DNA of 64,000 nt from Arthrobacter gallicola (GCF_014836775.1 NZ_JACSQD010000001.1:540185-604184); one strand, 5' to 3'. Positions 16,049-25,406 are shown, counted from the stretch's first letter. Notes: generated by a model from the sequence alone, not told the origin. Translations and numbers: made by a program.

Positions 16049-16662
16049 CCGTGAGCAAGCGCCCGCCGTCCGGCGCGCACCGGGTCGCCGTATCTGCGGC
16101 CGCGCTGGCACTGATGCTGGGCCTCCAGGCGTGTTCGTTCCCCGGAATCCCCGGCAGCAGCGGCGCCCCGCAAAGCACCGAAGAGACCCAGGCCCCGGCG
16201 GCTCCCGCGCCCGAGCCTGTCAACGAGCTGGCAGAGGGTTCCACCAGCCACCGTCTCGGAGCGGCCTCGCACACCCTCATCCTGGACTACTGGACCAACG
16301 AGAACCCGGCCGACTGGACGCCGGAGTCTTCACCAATCATCAGTGTCAGCCTGAAGGTCGACGGCAACTCAGCGCCAGGCGCCATCCGGGTCACACGGTT
16401 CAACACCCGGATCGACGCGCTGGGAGTAGAACTTACCAACGACCAGGGCAGCTTCGCCCTGGAGCCGCCGTACGCCTACACTTCCGGCTTTGCGCTGCCC
16501 TCCAACCCCGGAGAGGAAAGCACCACGGTCCTTTTCACCATCGACCTGCTGACCGAAACGGCACCCGGAAGCGGTGTCTTCACCCGGCAGACCGTCCTGG
16601 ACACACTCACCATCGGCTACCCGGGCACGGCGCCCGACGGCGGCGGGGAGCCCGCAGCCTAA
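16045..16662 (+). CDS. Putative lipoprotein co-transcribed with the GT2 glycosyltransferase
   Basis: 205 aa. A signal peptide with lipobox LQAC predicts lipidation at Cys30, followed by a Pro/Ala-rich linker (33-60) and a compact C-terminal domain with an alternating beta pattern (HTLILDYWTNENPADW, SPIISVSLKVDG and VLFTIDLLTET regions). No named family recognised. The start codon overlaps the glycosyltransferase stop (ATGA), so a shared role in glycan export or attachment is the simplest inference. Confidence 0.82.
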   Translation: MTVSKRPPSGAHRVAVSAAALALMLGLQACSFPGIPGSSGAPQSTEETQAPAAPAPEPVNELAEGSTSHRLGAASHTLILDYWTNENPADWTPESSPIISVSLKVDGNSAPGAIRVTRFNTRIDALGVELTNDQGSFALEPPYAYTSGFALPSNPGEESTTVLFTIDLLTETAPGSGVFTRQTVLDTLTIGYPGTAPDGGGEPAA

Positions 16663-16768
16663 GCCCACCTCCCTGACCACGTTCGGTCTTTGCGGCGCAC
16701 AGCTTCTGTCTCACCGGCCGGATGGCTACTGTGGGTCTTCTCCGGCCAAGTAACCAAAGGAGTTCGCT

Positions 16769-17116
16769 GTGGAATCCATCCCAGGAATCGACCCTCATGT
16801 TCCTCCTTCCGGCACCGGCTGCGCCGAGTGCCTGGACCAGGACGGCTGGTGGTTCCACCTGCGCCGGTGTGCTGAGTGCGGGCACGTTGGCTGCTGCGAC
16901 TCCAGCCCCTCACAGCACGCTTCTGCTCATGAACGCTCAACCGGACATCCGGTGGTCCACAGTTTTGAACCGGGCGAGAACTGGTTCTACAGCTATCCGG
17001 AGCAGGCTATGTTTACGGGTCCGGAGCTGGCTCCACCGCAGGCCCACCCTGACAGCCAGCCGGCGCCCGGCCCGGCCGGCCGGGTACCGGCTAACTGGAT
17101 GAGCCTCCTGCACTAG
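16769..17116 (+). CDS. UBP-type zinc finger domain protein
   Basis: 115 aa. The first 80 residues form a UBP/ZnF-type finger: CAEC near 18-21, the HLRRCAECGHVGCCD block, HASAHERSTGHPVVHSF with zinc-ligand histidines, and the aromatic ENWFYSY segment. In eukaryotes this fold binds ubiquitin C-termini; in actinobacteria such small stand-alone fingers are common and their role is unknown. The C-terminus is Pro-rich and disordered. The GTG start is preceded by AAAGGAG. Confidence 0.9.
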   Translation: MESIPGIDPHVPPSGTGCAECLDQDGWWFHLRRCAECGHVGCCDSSPSQHASAHERSTGHPVVHSFEPGENWFYSYPEQAMFTGPELAPPQAHPDSQPAPGPAGRVPANWMSLLH

Positions 17117-17155
17117 CTCTCCTAGCCGGGTCCAGCATTGGCGGCGGCTGCCCGG

Positions 17156-17187
17156 CGTCTTTACTGCCCGCCGTCTTTACTGCCGGG
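17156..17187. repeat. Short tandem duplication at the flippase stop codon
   Basis: CGTCTTTACTGCC occurs at 17156-17168 and again at 17172-17184 (16-bp unit). The second copy contains the stop codon of the minus-strand flippase-like gene and the first copy lies just beyond it. Confidence 0.6.
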
Positions 17188-18211
17188 CCGGCCGGCGCAG
17201 CGGGCCGAGACGCAGCCAGAGCCAGGCCAGCCCTCCCACCGGAATCGGGAGCCAGAAGTTGACGATCCGCCAGGACAGCACACCCAGCACAGCCGCCGTG
17301 TCCGGGGCGCCGAAACCCACCAGCGTGGGCACCAGCACCCCTTCAACCAGTCCAAGACCGCCGGGTGTCAGCGGTACCAGCGCCACCAGATTCCCCAGGG
17401 AATAGGCAATCAGCAGCTCGCCGGGTGCCAGCACATGACCGAAGGCAGCGACAAAGGTCCATAGACAGGCAGCGTCGAATATCCAGTAGGACACTGCCAG
17501 CGTCAGGGCTCGGATCAGCCGTCCCGGATCCCGCCGGAACATCGCGGTTTCCGCCGCCATGGTCCGGACAAAATTCTCCGCCGAGTCCGGCTTGACCACC
17601 TTGATCCAGCCGGCAAGCCGGCGCGCCGCCCGCACTACTGATGCGAGGTGGCGGTCAAGGATGGACAGGACCAGCCCGCTCACTCCCAAAAGCAGCAGGA
17701 CCACGACGCCGGCCGTGACGAAATACCGGTTGACCCGCACCTCTCCCAACGCCGTGAGCAACCCCACCGCAAAGAGTGCCGCGAGGACCAGATTCGCCCC
17801 AACAACCTGCACCATCGCCGCGCTCAGGGCGTCCTGGGACCGGACCCCGGCCCGTGTCAGGAGGCTGTACCGCACGGCCGCCGAGGTGGTTCCCCCGCCG
17901 GGCACCACGTGGTTGACCGCGAGGTCACTCAGGTCTATCCGCAGCAGGGTGAAATACCGGGGACGCCGCGATCCGGGAAGCACCACCGCCGTCAGAGCGC
18001 TGTAGGCGCACAAGGAGAGAATTTCCAGGCAGAGGGCGCCCCCCAGTATTACCGGTGACAGTCCCGCCAGGGCCCGCAGCACGTTGTCGGACCCCACCAG
18101 CTGCGGCAGGACAACGTACTCAATGATGACCAGCAGCACCACCGCCGCCGCGATCCAGCGCACCGTCCGGGAACGGCGGAGCCGGTGCCAGACGTCCCGG
18201 GCGCTTCTCAT
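17177..18211 (-). CDS. Lysylphosphatidylglycerol synthase TM-like/flippase-like membrane protein
   Basis: 344 aa polytopic membrane protein of the UPF0104/LPG-synthase transmembrane family, thought to move or accommodate lipids across the membrane. About eight helices are visible, with family-typical segments DLAVNHVVPGGGTTSAAVRYSLL, SYWIFDAACLWTFVAAF and LTPGGLGLVEGVLVPTL. It lacks the soluble MprF aminoacyl-transfer domain. The start at 18211 is tentative: GGAGGA lies directly against the ATG, too close for normal use. The opposite-strand permease remnant begins only about 55 bp away, so this 5' end may sit on a deletion scar. Confidence 0.85.
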   Translation of the reverse strand: MRSARDVWHRLRRSRTVRWIAAAVVLLVIIEYVVLPQLVGSDNVLRALAGLSPVILGGALCLEILSLCAYSALTAVVLPGSRRPRYFTLLRIDLSDLAVNHVVPGGGTTSAAVRYSLLTRAGVRSQDALSAAMVQVVGANLVLAALFAVGLLTALGEVRVNRYFVTAGVVVLLLLGVSGLVLSILDRHLASVVRAARRLAGWIKVVKPDSAENFVRTMAAETAMFRRDPGRLIRALTLAVSYWIFDAACLWTFVAAFGHVLAPGELLIAYSLGNLVALVPLTPGGLGLVEGVLVPTLVGFGAPDTAAVLGVLSWRIVNFWLPIPVGGLAWLWLRLGPLRRPARQ

Positions 18212-18266
18212 TCCTCCAGCACAGCAGAGCCGGTCCCGGTGGGCTAGGGACCTGTGGCCGTTCCGG

Positions 18267-19310
18267 GTGTCCTCCGGCCTCGTCAACGACGGGGTCTCTG
18301 GACTGAAAAACATGCCAGCCACGGCCTTCGCGTTTAATGAAGGCACCAAAACGGACAATGCGTTCTCCCGGAGCATCGTTGACGTGACCCAGGCCGGGGC
18401 CTGGGAACGCCAGCCCGGTGTCCAGGAAGTCACCATGATGGGTTCCGCCATGACCAACGGAGTGACGGATGACGGCACCCAGGTGGACCTGTCCCTCTTC
18501 GGCGTCGACACCGGCTCCTTCCTTGCCCCCGAGACCGGCCAGGGACGGGGTATCGGGGCCGCGAATGAAATCGTCGTCTCTCCGACCGCCGAAGCCGAAG
18601 GCATCACCATCGGCTCAGTGATCACCCTGGAGCGCACCGACGTCGAACTCACAGTTGTTGGCTACACCAAAGAGCAGGCAACCTTCGGCCATGTCACCGT
18701 TGCCTACCTTCCGCTCGGAACCTGGCAGCTGATCGCCAGCGGGCAGGCCGGACCCGGCGCGCCCACCGACGCGGCCATCGCTGCCCTGGACTTCGACACC
18801 GCCAGCACCATCGCCATTAAGGCCGAAGCCGGGGCAAACCTCGACTTCGCGGCGGGTGACGCGGCCGCCGGCACCATCACCTCCACGCTGAAGGACTCCT
18901 TTGACGCCTCCCCCGGCTATACGGCAGAAACGCTGACACTGGAGATGATCCAGATCTTCCTCTACGCCATCTGCGCCCTGGTGGTCGGAGCGTTCTTCAC
19001 CGTCTGGACGATCCAGCGGAAGCATGAACTGGCGGTACTGCGCGCTATCGGCGCCTCCACCGGCTACCTGCTTCGGGATGGCCTCGTCCAAGCAGTTGTG
19101 ATCCTGATTGCCGCCACGGCTGTGGGGCTGAGCGCAGGACTCGCCATGGGCGCCGGACTGTCCGGAAGTGCCATGCCGTTTGCCCTCGACGCCGGACCCA
19201 TTGCGGCTGCAACCTCCCTGACCATCCTGATGGGGGTCCTTGGTGCTGCCATAGCCATCATCCGTATTTCCAGGGTTGATCCCCTGGCTGCCCTGGGAGG
19301 ACAGCGATGA
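18267..19310 (+). pseudogene. FtsX/MacB-type ABC transporter permease lacking its N-terminus
   Basis: The reading frame holds the periplasmic core (ITIGSVITLERTDVELTVVGY region) and the three C-terminal FtsX helices (IQIFLYAICALVVGAFFTVW, LVQAVVILIAATAVGLSAGLAMG and a last one near the end), with the RKHELAVLRAIGAS coupling loop. Homologous sequence starts abruptly at VSSGLVNDGVSGLKNMPATAF, just after where the first transmembrane helix should be; no N-terminal helix or strong start precedes it. A GTG at 18267 could still start translation, but an exporter permease without its first helix is unlikely to work. The ATPase gene downstream is intact and overlaps its stop (ATGA). Confidence 0.65.
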
Positions 19311-20008
19311 GCACACAGACCAGCAAGACTGCCGGATCGGTCCGCACCCGCGGGCTGCTGATCGAAAACGCGTGCCTGGCACTTGGGGACGGGGCCGGCA
19401 CCGTCCAGGCCCTGGACAACGTCAGCCTCAGCATCCAGCCAGGGGAACTCGTCGCCGTCGTCGGGCCATCCGGTGCCGGAAAGTCCTCCCTTCTGGCGGT
19501 GGCCGGGGCGCTGACAAACCCCGGCTCCGGACGGGTCAGCGTCAACGGAGCCAACCTGGGCACCCTGAGCAAAGCCGCAAAAGCACGGTTCCGGCTGGAG
19601 AACATTGGCTTTGTCTTCCAGTCAGGCAACCTCATCCCGGCACTGAACGCCGCCGAGCAGCTCGAGCTGGTGCACCGGATGGCCGGAATGGGCGGCAGGT
19701 TCGATCCCCTGCCCCTGCTCGAGGCCGTCGGAATGGGACACAAGCTCAAGAGCCGTCCCGGCCAGCTCTCCGGTGGTGAGCGGCAGCGCGTCGGCATCGC
19801 CAGGGCACTGGTGACCAAACCCACGCTGCTGCTGGTCGACGAGCCGACGGCGGCCCTGGACCGCCAGCGCAGCCAGGACGTGGTGGAACTGCTCGCCAGG
19901 GAAACCCATGGGCATGGCGTTGCTACAGTTATGGTTACCCACGATCACGATGTCCTCCATCACTGCGACAGGGTTGTTGCGATGGTGGACGGCCGGCTGG
20001 CCTGCTAG
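19307..20008 (+). CDS. ABC transporter ATP-binding protein (MacB/LolD type)
   Basis: 233 aa ATPase that would power the adjacent FtsX-type permease. Walker A GPSGAGKSS, Q-loop FVFQSGNLIP, signature LSGGERQRVGIARA, Walker B LLLVDEPTAALD and switch His in VTHDHD are all intact. The start overlaps the permease stop. With the permease truncated, this ATPase may be orphaned unless it serves another permease. A TetR regulator follows 24 nt downstream. Confidence 0.93.
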   Translation: MSTQTSKTAGSVRTRGLLIENACLALGDGAGTVQALDNVSLSIQPGELVAVVGPSGAGKSSLLAVAGALTNPGSGRVSVNGANLGTLSKAAKARFRLENIGFVFQSGNLIPALNAAEQLELVHRMAGMGGRFDPLPLLEAVGMGHKLKSRPGQLSGGERQRVGIARALVTKPTLLLVDEPTAALDRQRSQDVVELLARETHGHGVATVMVTHDHDVLHHCDRVVAMVDGRLAC

Positions 20009-20032
20009 AGAATGCAAGAACAGGAGGGCCCG

Positions 20033-20650
20033 TTGCCCCGCATCACTGCCCCGACGGTTGCCGAGCACCGGGCGGCACAGCAAAGGGCACTCCTGGACGC
20101 CGCCAGGACCCTCCTCGCCAAAACGGGTGAGGCCCCCAGCATGGCTGAAGTGGCCGCGCTGGCGGGCCTCGCCCGCCCCAGCGCGTACCAGTACTACAAA
20201 TCCCGCACCGACCTGCTGAACGCGCTGGTCCAGGACGTCTTTCCCCGCTGGGCGCAGCGGGTGGAGGACGCCATGGCTGCGGAGAAGCAGCCGGCTGACA
20301 GGATCCTCGCCTACGTGCTGACCAACATCGCTTTGGTTGCTGAGGGCGAGCATGCAGTCGGAAACGCGCTCGCCGCCGTCGCGCCGAGCGAGGAACTCGA
20401 TGCCCAGAGCAGCCGTATGCACCAGCAGCTGCTGGATCCCCTGGTCAGCACGCTGGAGGAAATGGGTGCCGCAGATGCCGGCATTACCGCTTCCCTGATT
20501 AATTCCATGGTCCATTCCGGCACCCGCCTGCTCGAGGCCGGCATCCCGCACGAACAGGTGCGCGAACGCGTTTACGATCTGCTGGGCCCCTACGTCCGGG
20601 CCCACGGCGGACATCCCCAGCTCCAAGAAGTAGAGGACAAAGCTCCGTGA
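20033..20650 (+). CDS. TetR family transcriptional regulator
   Basis: N-terminal HTH (ALLDAARTLLAKTGEAPSMAEVA then LARPSAYQYYKSRTDLLNALV) and an alpha-helical ligand domain. The TTG at 20033 is preferred because CAGGAGG lies 5 nt before it and relatives begin MPRI; an ATG seven codons earlier has no ribosome site. It sits directly after the ABC ATPase gene, so it most likely controlled this transporter operon. It overlaps the DUF3054 gene (GTGA). Confidence 0.88.
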   Translation: MPRITAPTVAEHRAAQQRALLDAARTLLAKTGEAPSMAEVAALAGLARPSAYQYYKSRTDLLNALVQDVFPRWAQRVEDAMAAEKQPADRILAYVLTNIALVAEGEHAVGNALAAVAPSEELDAQSSRMHQQLLDPLVSTLEEMGAADAGITASLINSMVHSGTRLLEAGIPHEQVRERVYDLLGPYVRAHGGHPQLQEVEDKAP

Positions 20651-21054
20651 CTAGCCGGCTCTCCCGTTTCTGGCCCGCCTTCCTGGCCACCGACGTCGTA
20701 CTGATCATCACCTTTGCAGCCCTCGGCAGGGACACGCATGCCCATGGGCTGGACCCGGCCGGTGTGCTGCTCACGGCCTCCCCGTTCATCGCCGCCTGCC
20801 TCGGCGGCTGGCTGGTGCTCCGCGTCCGGCGCCGTCCGGCCGCACTGTGGCCCACGGGAGTCAGCCTCTGGCTCATCACCGCGGGCGCCGGGCTGGTGAT
20901 CCGCGTTCTGGCCGGCGGAGGGATCGCCCTGAGCTTCGCTCTCGTCACCTTCGGTGTCCTGGCAGCATTCCTCCTGCTGCCGCGGGCAGTGTGCTCCGCT
21001 CTCGCTGGCGGGCGCGCCCGCCGGGATTCCACTAGGCTAGGGAACAGGGCCTGA
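20647..21054 (+). CDS. DUF3054 membrane protein
   Basis: 135 aa with four predicted transmembrane helices (FLATDVVLIITFAAL, VLLTASPFIAACLGGWLVL, TGVSLWLITAGAGLVIRVL, FALVTFGVLAAFLLL). The GRDTHAHG segment after helix 1 and the LWPTGV block are typical of DUF3054 proteins, which occur in actinobacteria and archaea with no known function. GTG start overlapping the TetR stop; last gene coupled to the ABC/TetR operon. Confidence 0.85.
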   Translation: MTSRLSRFWPAFLATDVVLIITFAALGRDTHAHGLDPAGVLLTASPFIAACLGGWLVLRVRRRPAALWPTGVSLWLITAGAGLVIRVLAGGGIALSFALVTFGVLAAFLLLPRAVCSALAGGRARRDSTRLGNRA

Positions 21055-21090
21055 GACTCCGCGCCCTGCAGGACCTTCGAAAGGCAATCC

Positions 21091-21372
21091 GTGATCACCG
21101 CTTTCGTACTCATTCAGACCGACTCCGCCCGGATCCCCGAATGTGCCGAGGAAATCTCCGAAATTGAGGGCATCAGCGAGGTCTACTCGGTAACGGGTGA
21201 GTGGGACCTGATCGCCGTTGCCCGTGTCCGCCGCCACGAGGACCTGGCCGACACAATCGCCAACCGCCTGTCCAAGGTTCCCGGCGTGATCGGCACCACC
21301 ACTCAGATCGCCTTCCGGGCTTACTCCAAACATGACCTCGACGCCGCTTTTTCGCTGGGTTTCGACAGCTAG
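21091..21372 (+). CDS. Stand-alone Lrp/AsnC ligand-binding (RAM) domain protein
   Basis: 93 aa, only the C-terminal regulatory domain of Lrp/AsnC proteins and no HTH. The beta-alpha-beta layout is clear (ITAFVLIQTDS, EIEGISEVYSVTGEWDLIAVARV, IANRLSKVPGVIGTTTQIAF). Such stand-alone domains form oligomers that bind amino acids and may modulate full-length partners. GTG start with GAAAGG 6 nt upstream. Two hairpins follow. Confidence 0.92.
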   Translation: MITAFVLIQTDSARIPECAEEISEIEGISEVYSVTGEWDLIAVARVRRHEDLADTIANRLSKVPGVIGTTTQIAFRAYSKHDLDAAFSLGFDS

Positions 21373-21415
21373 TTAGGCGCTCAAAACAGATAGTTCGCGG
21401 CCCTAACACCGCTGG

Positions 21416-21448
21416 CGCTGCAACGTTTGAATAACGAACGTTGCAGCG
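21416..21448. terminator. Hairpin without T-tract after the Lrp-domain gene
   Basis: A 12-bp perfect stem (21416-21427 with 21437-21448) and a 9-nt loop, no run of T. Directly upstream of a true terminator between convergent genes. Confidence 0.5.
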
Positions 21449-21468
21449 GTCCACGGAAAAGGGCGCAA

Positions 21469-21502
21469 AAAAAGAGGCAGGCCGCGAGGCCTGCCTCTTT
21501 TT
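21469..21502. terminator. Bidirectional intrinsic terminator between the Lrp-domain gene and trpD
   Basis: A 15-bp stem pairs 21469-21483 with 21488-21502 around a GCGA loop; the stem is A-rich at its left end and T-rich at its right end, so it works in both directions. Confidence 0.88.
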
Positions 21503-21510
21503 CCTGCATC

Positions 21511-21576
21511 GTGCCGGAACTGTGTTGCGCCGGAACTGTGCCGTGCTGGTAACTGAGTCGTGCTGGTAACTGAGTC
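21511..21576. repeat. Two adjacent short tandem duplications next to the trpD 3' end
   Basis: GTGCTGGTAACTGAGTC is repeated exactly at 21543-21559 and 21560-21576. Immediately to its left a 16-bp unit containing GCCGGAACTGTG is duplicated imperfectly (21511-21526 and 21527-21542). Both lie between the terminator and the trpD stop codon. Confidence 0.75.
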
Positions 21577-21583
21577 CGCAGGA

Positions 21584-22630
21584 TTACTGCGTGACCTCAA
21601 CCCACTTGTCCAGGGCTGCCCGCGCCCGACCGCTGTCCACAGACTCCTCAGCCCGCCGCAGGGCTGCACTGAGCCGGTCAGGCAGCGATCCCTCCGCGGT
21701 GGAATCGAGGGCAACCAGTGCAGCCGCTGCATTCAGGAGTACCGCGTCCCGCACCGGACCCTTGTCCCCGGCCAGGACGTTGAGGACGACGGCGGCATTG
21801 GCCGCGGCGTTGCCCCCGCGCAGATCGTCCAGCGTGGCCCGGCTGATCCCGAGATCCAGTGGATCCACCACGGAGCGCTCTACGGTGCCCTCACGCACCT
21901 CCCAGACTGTGGAGGGACCCGTCGTCGTCAGTTCATCCAGCCCGTCACCACCGCGGAACACCAGTGCCCGGACGCCCCTGGCCGCAAGCACGCCGGCGAT
22001 AAGCGGCGCGAGGCGCTCGTCCGCGACGCCGATGGCAGAGGCTGACGGACGCGAGGGATTGGTCAGCGGACCCATGAAGTTAAAGGCAGTGGGCACACCC
22101 ATGTCACGCCGGGCAACGGCAGCGAAGCGCATGGACGGATGGAACACCTGGGCAAAGCAGAACGTGATTCCGGCCTCCACGGCCGCCTGGGCGACGCGCT
22201 CCACCGGAAGGTCCAGGCGGACCCCGAGCGCCTCGATAACGTCGGCCGAACCCGATGACGACGACGCCGCCCGGTTTCCGTGCTTGACCACCTTGGCCCC
22301 GGCACCCGCACACACGAGTGCCGCCATCGACGAAATATTAACGGTGTTGTGGCGGTCGCCGCCGGTCCCGACGATGTCCAGCGTTTCACCGGGAATGGAG
22401 ATGGGACGGGCGTTCTCGAGCATGGCCTCAACCAGGCCGGTGAGTTCTTCGACACTTTCACCCTTGGCCCGCAGGGATACCAGGAACCCGGCGATCTGCG
22501 CGTCTGTGGCTTCGCCCGCCATGATCGTATTCATGGCCCACCAGGTCTGTTCGGTACTCAGGTCCTCTCCCGCGATGAGCGCGTTGATCAGCGTCGGCCA
22601 GGTGTGCTTGGAACTCGGAAACGTACTCAC
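21584..22630 (-). CDS. trpD: Anthranilate phosphoribosyltransferase
   Basis: Second step of tryptophan synthesis: transfers phosphoribose from PRPP to anthranilate. 348 aa, full length. Visible are the PRPP-binding glycine loop [14 protein letters not shown], the [21 protein letters not shown] segment and the catalytic-site [11 protein letters not shown] region, all family hallmarks. No other trp gene is nearby, the common isolated arrangement in actinobacteria. The GTG start has TAACCT 7 nt upstream (leaderless). It diverges from ctaE. Confidence 0.96.
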   Translation of the reverse strand: MSTFPSSKHTWPTLINALIAGEDLSTEQTWWAMNTIMAGEATDAQIAGFLVSLRAKGESVEELTGLVEAMLENARPISIPGETLDIVGTGGDRHNTVNISSMAALVCAGAGAKVVKHGNRAASSSSGSADVIEALGVRLDLPVERVAQAAVEAGITFCFAQVFHPSMRFAAVARRDMGVPTAFNFMGPLTNPSRPSASAIGVADERLAPLIAGVLAARGVRALVFRGGDGLDELTTTGPSTVWEVREGTVERSVVDPLDLGISRATLDDLRGGNAAANAAVVLNVLAGDKGPVRDAVLLNAAAALVALDSTAEGSLPDRLSAALRRAEESVDSGRARAALDKWVEVTQ

Positions 22631-22789
22631 ACAACCTAGGTTATCTACGAATTGTAGAAAATGCTGATTTGTTTCCAGAGCGTCAGTTCCGCGCCGTTAT
22701 TGGGAAGCGGGCCGTTTGGGAACGAATCAGACGCGCCGTTCGTGCCGTTCTGTTGGTGAAGTGGGCAGTTTTGCGGCCATAATGTCTAT

Positions 22790-23428
22790 GTGACAACAGC
22801 GACCCATGCCCCCAGTACCCCGGCTCACCCCACGCTGAACCGCCCCAATATGGTCTCCGTAGGGACCGTGGTGTGGCTCTCGAGCGAGCTCATGTTCTTT
22901 GCTGCGCTGTTTGCGATGTACTTCACTCTCCGCTCCACCTCGGGCGAGATGTGGGAGATCGAAACAGCCAAGCTGAACGTGCCCTTCGCCTTCGTGAACA
23001 CGGTGATCCTTGTTTCCAGTTCCTTTAGCTGCCAGTTCGGCGTCTTCGCCGCCGAACGGCTCCAGCCGCGCCGTACCGGCGGCTTCTTCCAGATCGCACG
23101 TTGGGGAATGGTCGAGTGGTTCTTCCTGACCTTCATCCTCGGCGCGATCTTCGTATCCGTTCAGGCGTACGAATACGCTGAGCTTGTTTCCCACGGGATC
23201 TCGCTCTCCTCGAACGCGTACGGATCCTCCTTCTACATCACCACCGGCTTCCACGGCCTGCACGTGGCCGGCGGCCTGATCGCATTCCTGTTCATCATCG
23301 GACGCGCCTATGCTGCCAAGCGGTTCGGCCACTTCGAGGCGACCTCGGCGATCGTGACGTCCTACTACTGGCACTTCGTTGACGTTGTCTGGATCGCCCT
23401 CTTCGTCATCATCTACTTCCTCAAGTAG
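22790..23428 (+). CDS. ctaE: Cytochrome c oxidase subunit III (aa3 type)
   Basis: Heme-copper oxidase subunit III, 212 aa, five predicted helices as in actinobacterial aa3 oxidases. Helix motifs [56 protein letters not shown] and [19 protein letters not shown] are canonical. It heads the ctaE-qcrCAB cluster, which builds the bcc-aa3 supercomplex. The GTG has no Shine-Dalgarno; CATAAT sits 6 nt before it, pointing to a leaderless start. Confidence 0.97.
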   Translation: MTTATHAPSTPAHPTLNRPNMVSVGTVVWLSSELMFFAALFAMYFTLRSTSGEMWEIETAKLNVPFAFVNTVILVSSSFSCQFGVFAAERLQPRRTGGFFQIARWGMVEWFFLTFILGAIFVSVQAYEYAELVSHGISLSSNAYGSSFYITTGFHGLHVAGGLIAFLFIIGRAYAAKRFGHFEATSAIVTSYYWHFVDVVWIALFVIIYFLK

Positions 23429-23507
23429 CCCGCCAGCTGGGCATCACCACACCAAGAATCAAAGTGGCACGAGCAACCAAAAGACCACACAAGTTAGGAA
23501 CCACTAA

Positions 23508-24293
23508 GTGAAGGCACTATCGCAAAGGCGACGTCACCCCTTGGCAGCAGTAGTACTGCTGCTGCTGGGCCTCATCGTTACCGGTGGCATTTATGCAGCC
23601 GCCAGCGGGGCGAACGAGGCACAGGCCGCCACTACCTACACTGCCGATGATGTGCAGCAGGGCGAGAAGCTTTTCATTGCCAACTGCGCAACCTGCCACG
23701 GCATGGAGTCGACCGGCACCGAAAACGGACCCTCCCTGGTGGGCGTCGGTGCGGCATCCGTCGACTTCCAGGTCGGCACCGGCCGTATGCCGATGGCAAT
23801 GCAGGGCCCCCAGGCCCAGCAGAAGCCCGCGCAGTTCAACGAAGAACAGACCGAGCAGCTGGCTGCATATGTAGCCTCTCTCGGTGCAGGCCCCTCTGTT
23901 CCGGAAGAGCAGTACCTCGAGACCACCGGCGACGCAGCCGCCGGCGGCGAGCTGTTCCGTGTCAACTGCGCCATGTGCCACAACGCAGCAGGCGCCGGCG
24001 GCGCCCTGACCCGTGGCAAGTTCGCTCCTGCCCTGGAAGGCGTCAGCGAAGAGCACATCTACGAGGCCATGGTCACCGGCCCGCAGAACATGCCCGTCTT
24101 CTCCGATGCCAATATCTCCCCCGAGGAGAAGCAGGACATCATCACGTTCCTGAAGACCGTCGAAGCCAACGGCTCCCCTGGTGGCGCCGAACTCGGTTCA
24201 CTCGGTCCGGTTTCCGAAGGCCTGTTCATCTGGACGGCCGGGCTGGGCCTGATCATTGCTTTCACCATCTGGTTGACCTCCCGGTCTTCCTAA
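23508..24293 (+). CDS. qcrC: Di-haem cytochrome c subunit of the bcc complex
   Basis: 261 aa membrane-anchored cytochrome cc. A signal-anchor helix (11-32), two haem c motifs CATCH (60-64) and CAMCH (154-158), and a C-terminal transmembrane helix near 238-257. In actinobacteria this di-haem subunit replaces soluble cytochrome c and passes electrons directly to the CuA centre of the aa3 oxidase. Full length. GTG start. It lies between ctaE and qcrA in one operon. Confidence 0.97.
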   Translation: MKALSQRRRHPLAAVVLLLLGLIVTGGIYAAASGANEAQAATTYTADDVQQGEKLFIANCATCHGMESTGTENGPSLVGVGAASVDFQVGTGRMPMAMQGPQAQQKPAQFNEEQTEQLAAYVASLGAGPSVPEEQYLETTGDAAAGGELFRVNCAMCHNAAGAGGALTRGKFAPALEGVSEEHIYEAMVTGPQNMPVFSDANISPEEKQDIITFLKTVEANGSPGGAELGSLGPVSEGLFIWTAGLGLIIAFTIWLTSRSS

Positions 24294-24378
24294 CCATCGC
24301 CGCGCTCACCCCACGGGGTGACATCACAGTTACACATAGGTCTACTAATGCAGTTTCAAGAGAAGGATGAGGGGGATC

Positions 24379-25404
24379 ATGGGCGACCATAGTCACGGCA
24401 GTCCGAACACCTCGGGCACCGTTGCTACGGCTGGCCAGGGCGTAGAAGGGGAATTCCAGAATCCTGGACTTCCCCCGCACCGTCCTCGCCTGGCCGACAC
24501 GGATCCCCGGGCAGAGAAGCGCGCCGAAAAGCAGGTGGCGATTCTCTTCGCCATCTCGGTCATCGGAACGCTGCTCTTTTTCTACGCGTATTTCTTTATC
24601 CGCCTGGACGAGACCATCGGTACCCTGCGGGTGCAGAACCTCTTCCTGGGCCTTGGCACCGCTTTTGCGATGCTTGGCATCGGCGTCGGTATCGTGCACT
24701 GGGCAAAGACCCTTATGCCGGACCACGAAGTCATCGAGGAACGCCACGAAGTCCGTCCGGAGGAAGACCGCGTAGTCGCCGAGAAGATGATCGGCGACAT
24801 CATCGAGGAGACGGGCATCAAGCGCCGTCCGCTCATCCGCAACACCCTTCTGGGTGCTGTGGCGCTGGCACCGCTTCCGGCCATCGCCATGTTCCGCGAC
24901 CTGGGTCCGCTTCCGGGTAACGCCCTGCGCCACACCATGTGGGACAACGGCGTCCGCCTCACCCGCGACCCGAGCGGAACCCCGATCAAGGCATCGGACG
25001 TCACCCTCGGTTCCGCGTTCCACGTGATTCCGGAAGGTCTGAACGACTCCGAGCACAAGCTCGAGGAGAAGGCCAAGGCCGTTGTTCTGCTGATGCGCCT
25101 GGACCCTTCCGAGCTGCACCCCTCCCCCGGGCGTGAGGACTGGTCGGTAGACGGCATCGTCGCCTACTCCAAGATCTGCACCCACGTTGGCTGCCCGGTA
25201 GCTCTCTACGAGCAGCACACGCACCACCTGCTTTGCCCGTGCCACCAGTCCACCTTCGACCTGACGCAGGAATGCGCGGTCATCTTCGGACCGGCCGTCC
25301 GGCCGCTGCCTCAGCTGCCGATCGCTGTCGATGATGAGGGCTACCTCATCGCGACCAGCGACTTCACCGAACCCGTTGGACCGAGCTACTGGGAGCGTGG
25401 CTGA
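24379..25404 (+). CDS. qcrA: Rieske iron-sulfur subunit of the bcc complex
   Basis: 341 aa. Three transmembrane helices (about 52-73, 87-107 and 154-172, the actinobacterial three-helix form) and a periplasmic Rieske domain with CTHVGC (ligands Cys267 and His269) and CPCHQS (Cys286 and His289). Start at 24379 is chosen because GAGGGGG precedes this ATG; an ATG four codons earlier lies on that site. Two nucleotides separate its stop from qcrB. Confidence 0.96.
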   Translation: MGDHSHGSPNTSGTVATAGQGVEGEFQNPGLPPHRPRLADTDPRAEKRAEKQVAILFAISVIGTLLFFYAYFFIRLDETIGTLRVQNLFLGLGTAFAMLGIGVGIVHWAKTLMPDHEVIEERHEVRPEEDRVVAEKMIGDIIEETGIKRRPLIRNTLLGAVALAPLPAIAMFRDLGPLPGNALRHTMWDNGVRLTRDPSGTPIKASDVTLGSAFHVIPEGLNDSEHKLEEKAKAVVLLMRLDPSELHPSPGREDWSVDGIVAYSKICTHVGCPVALYEQHTHHLLCPCHQSTFDLTQECAVIFGPAVRPLPQLPIAVDDEGYLIATSDFTEPVGPSYWERG

Positions 25405-25406
25405 TT

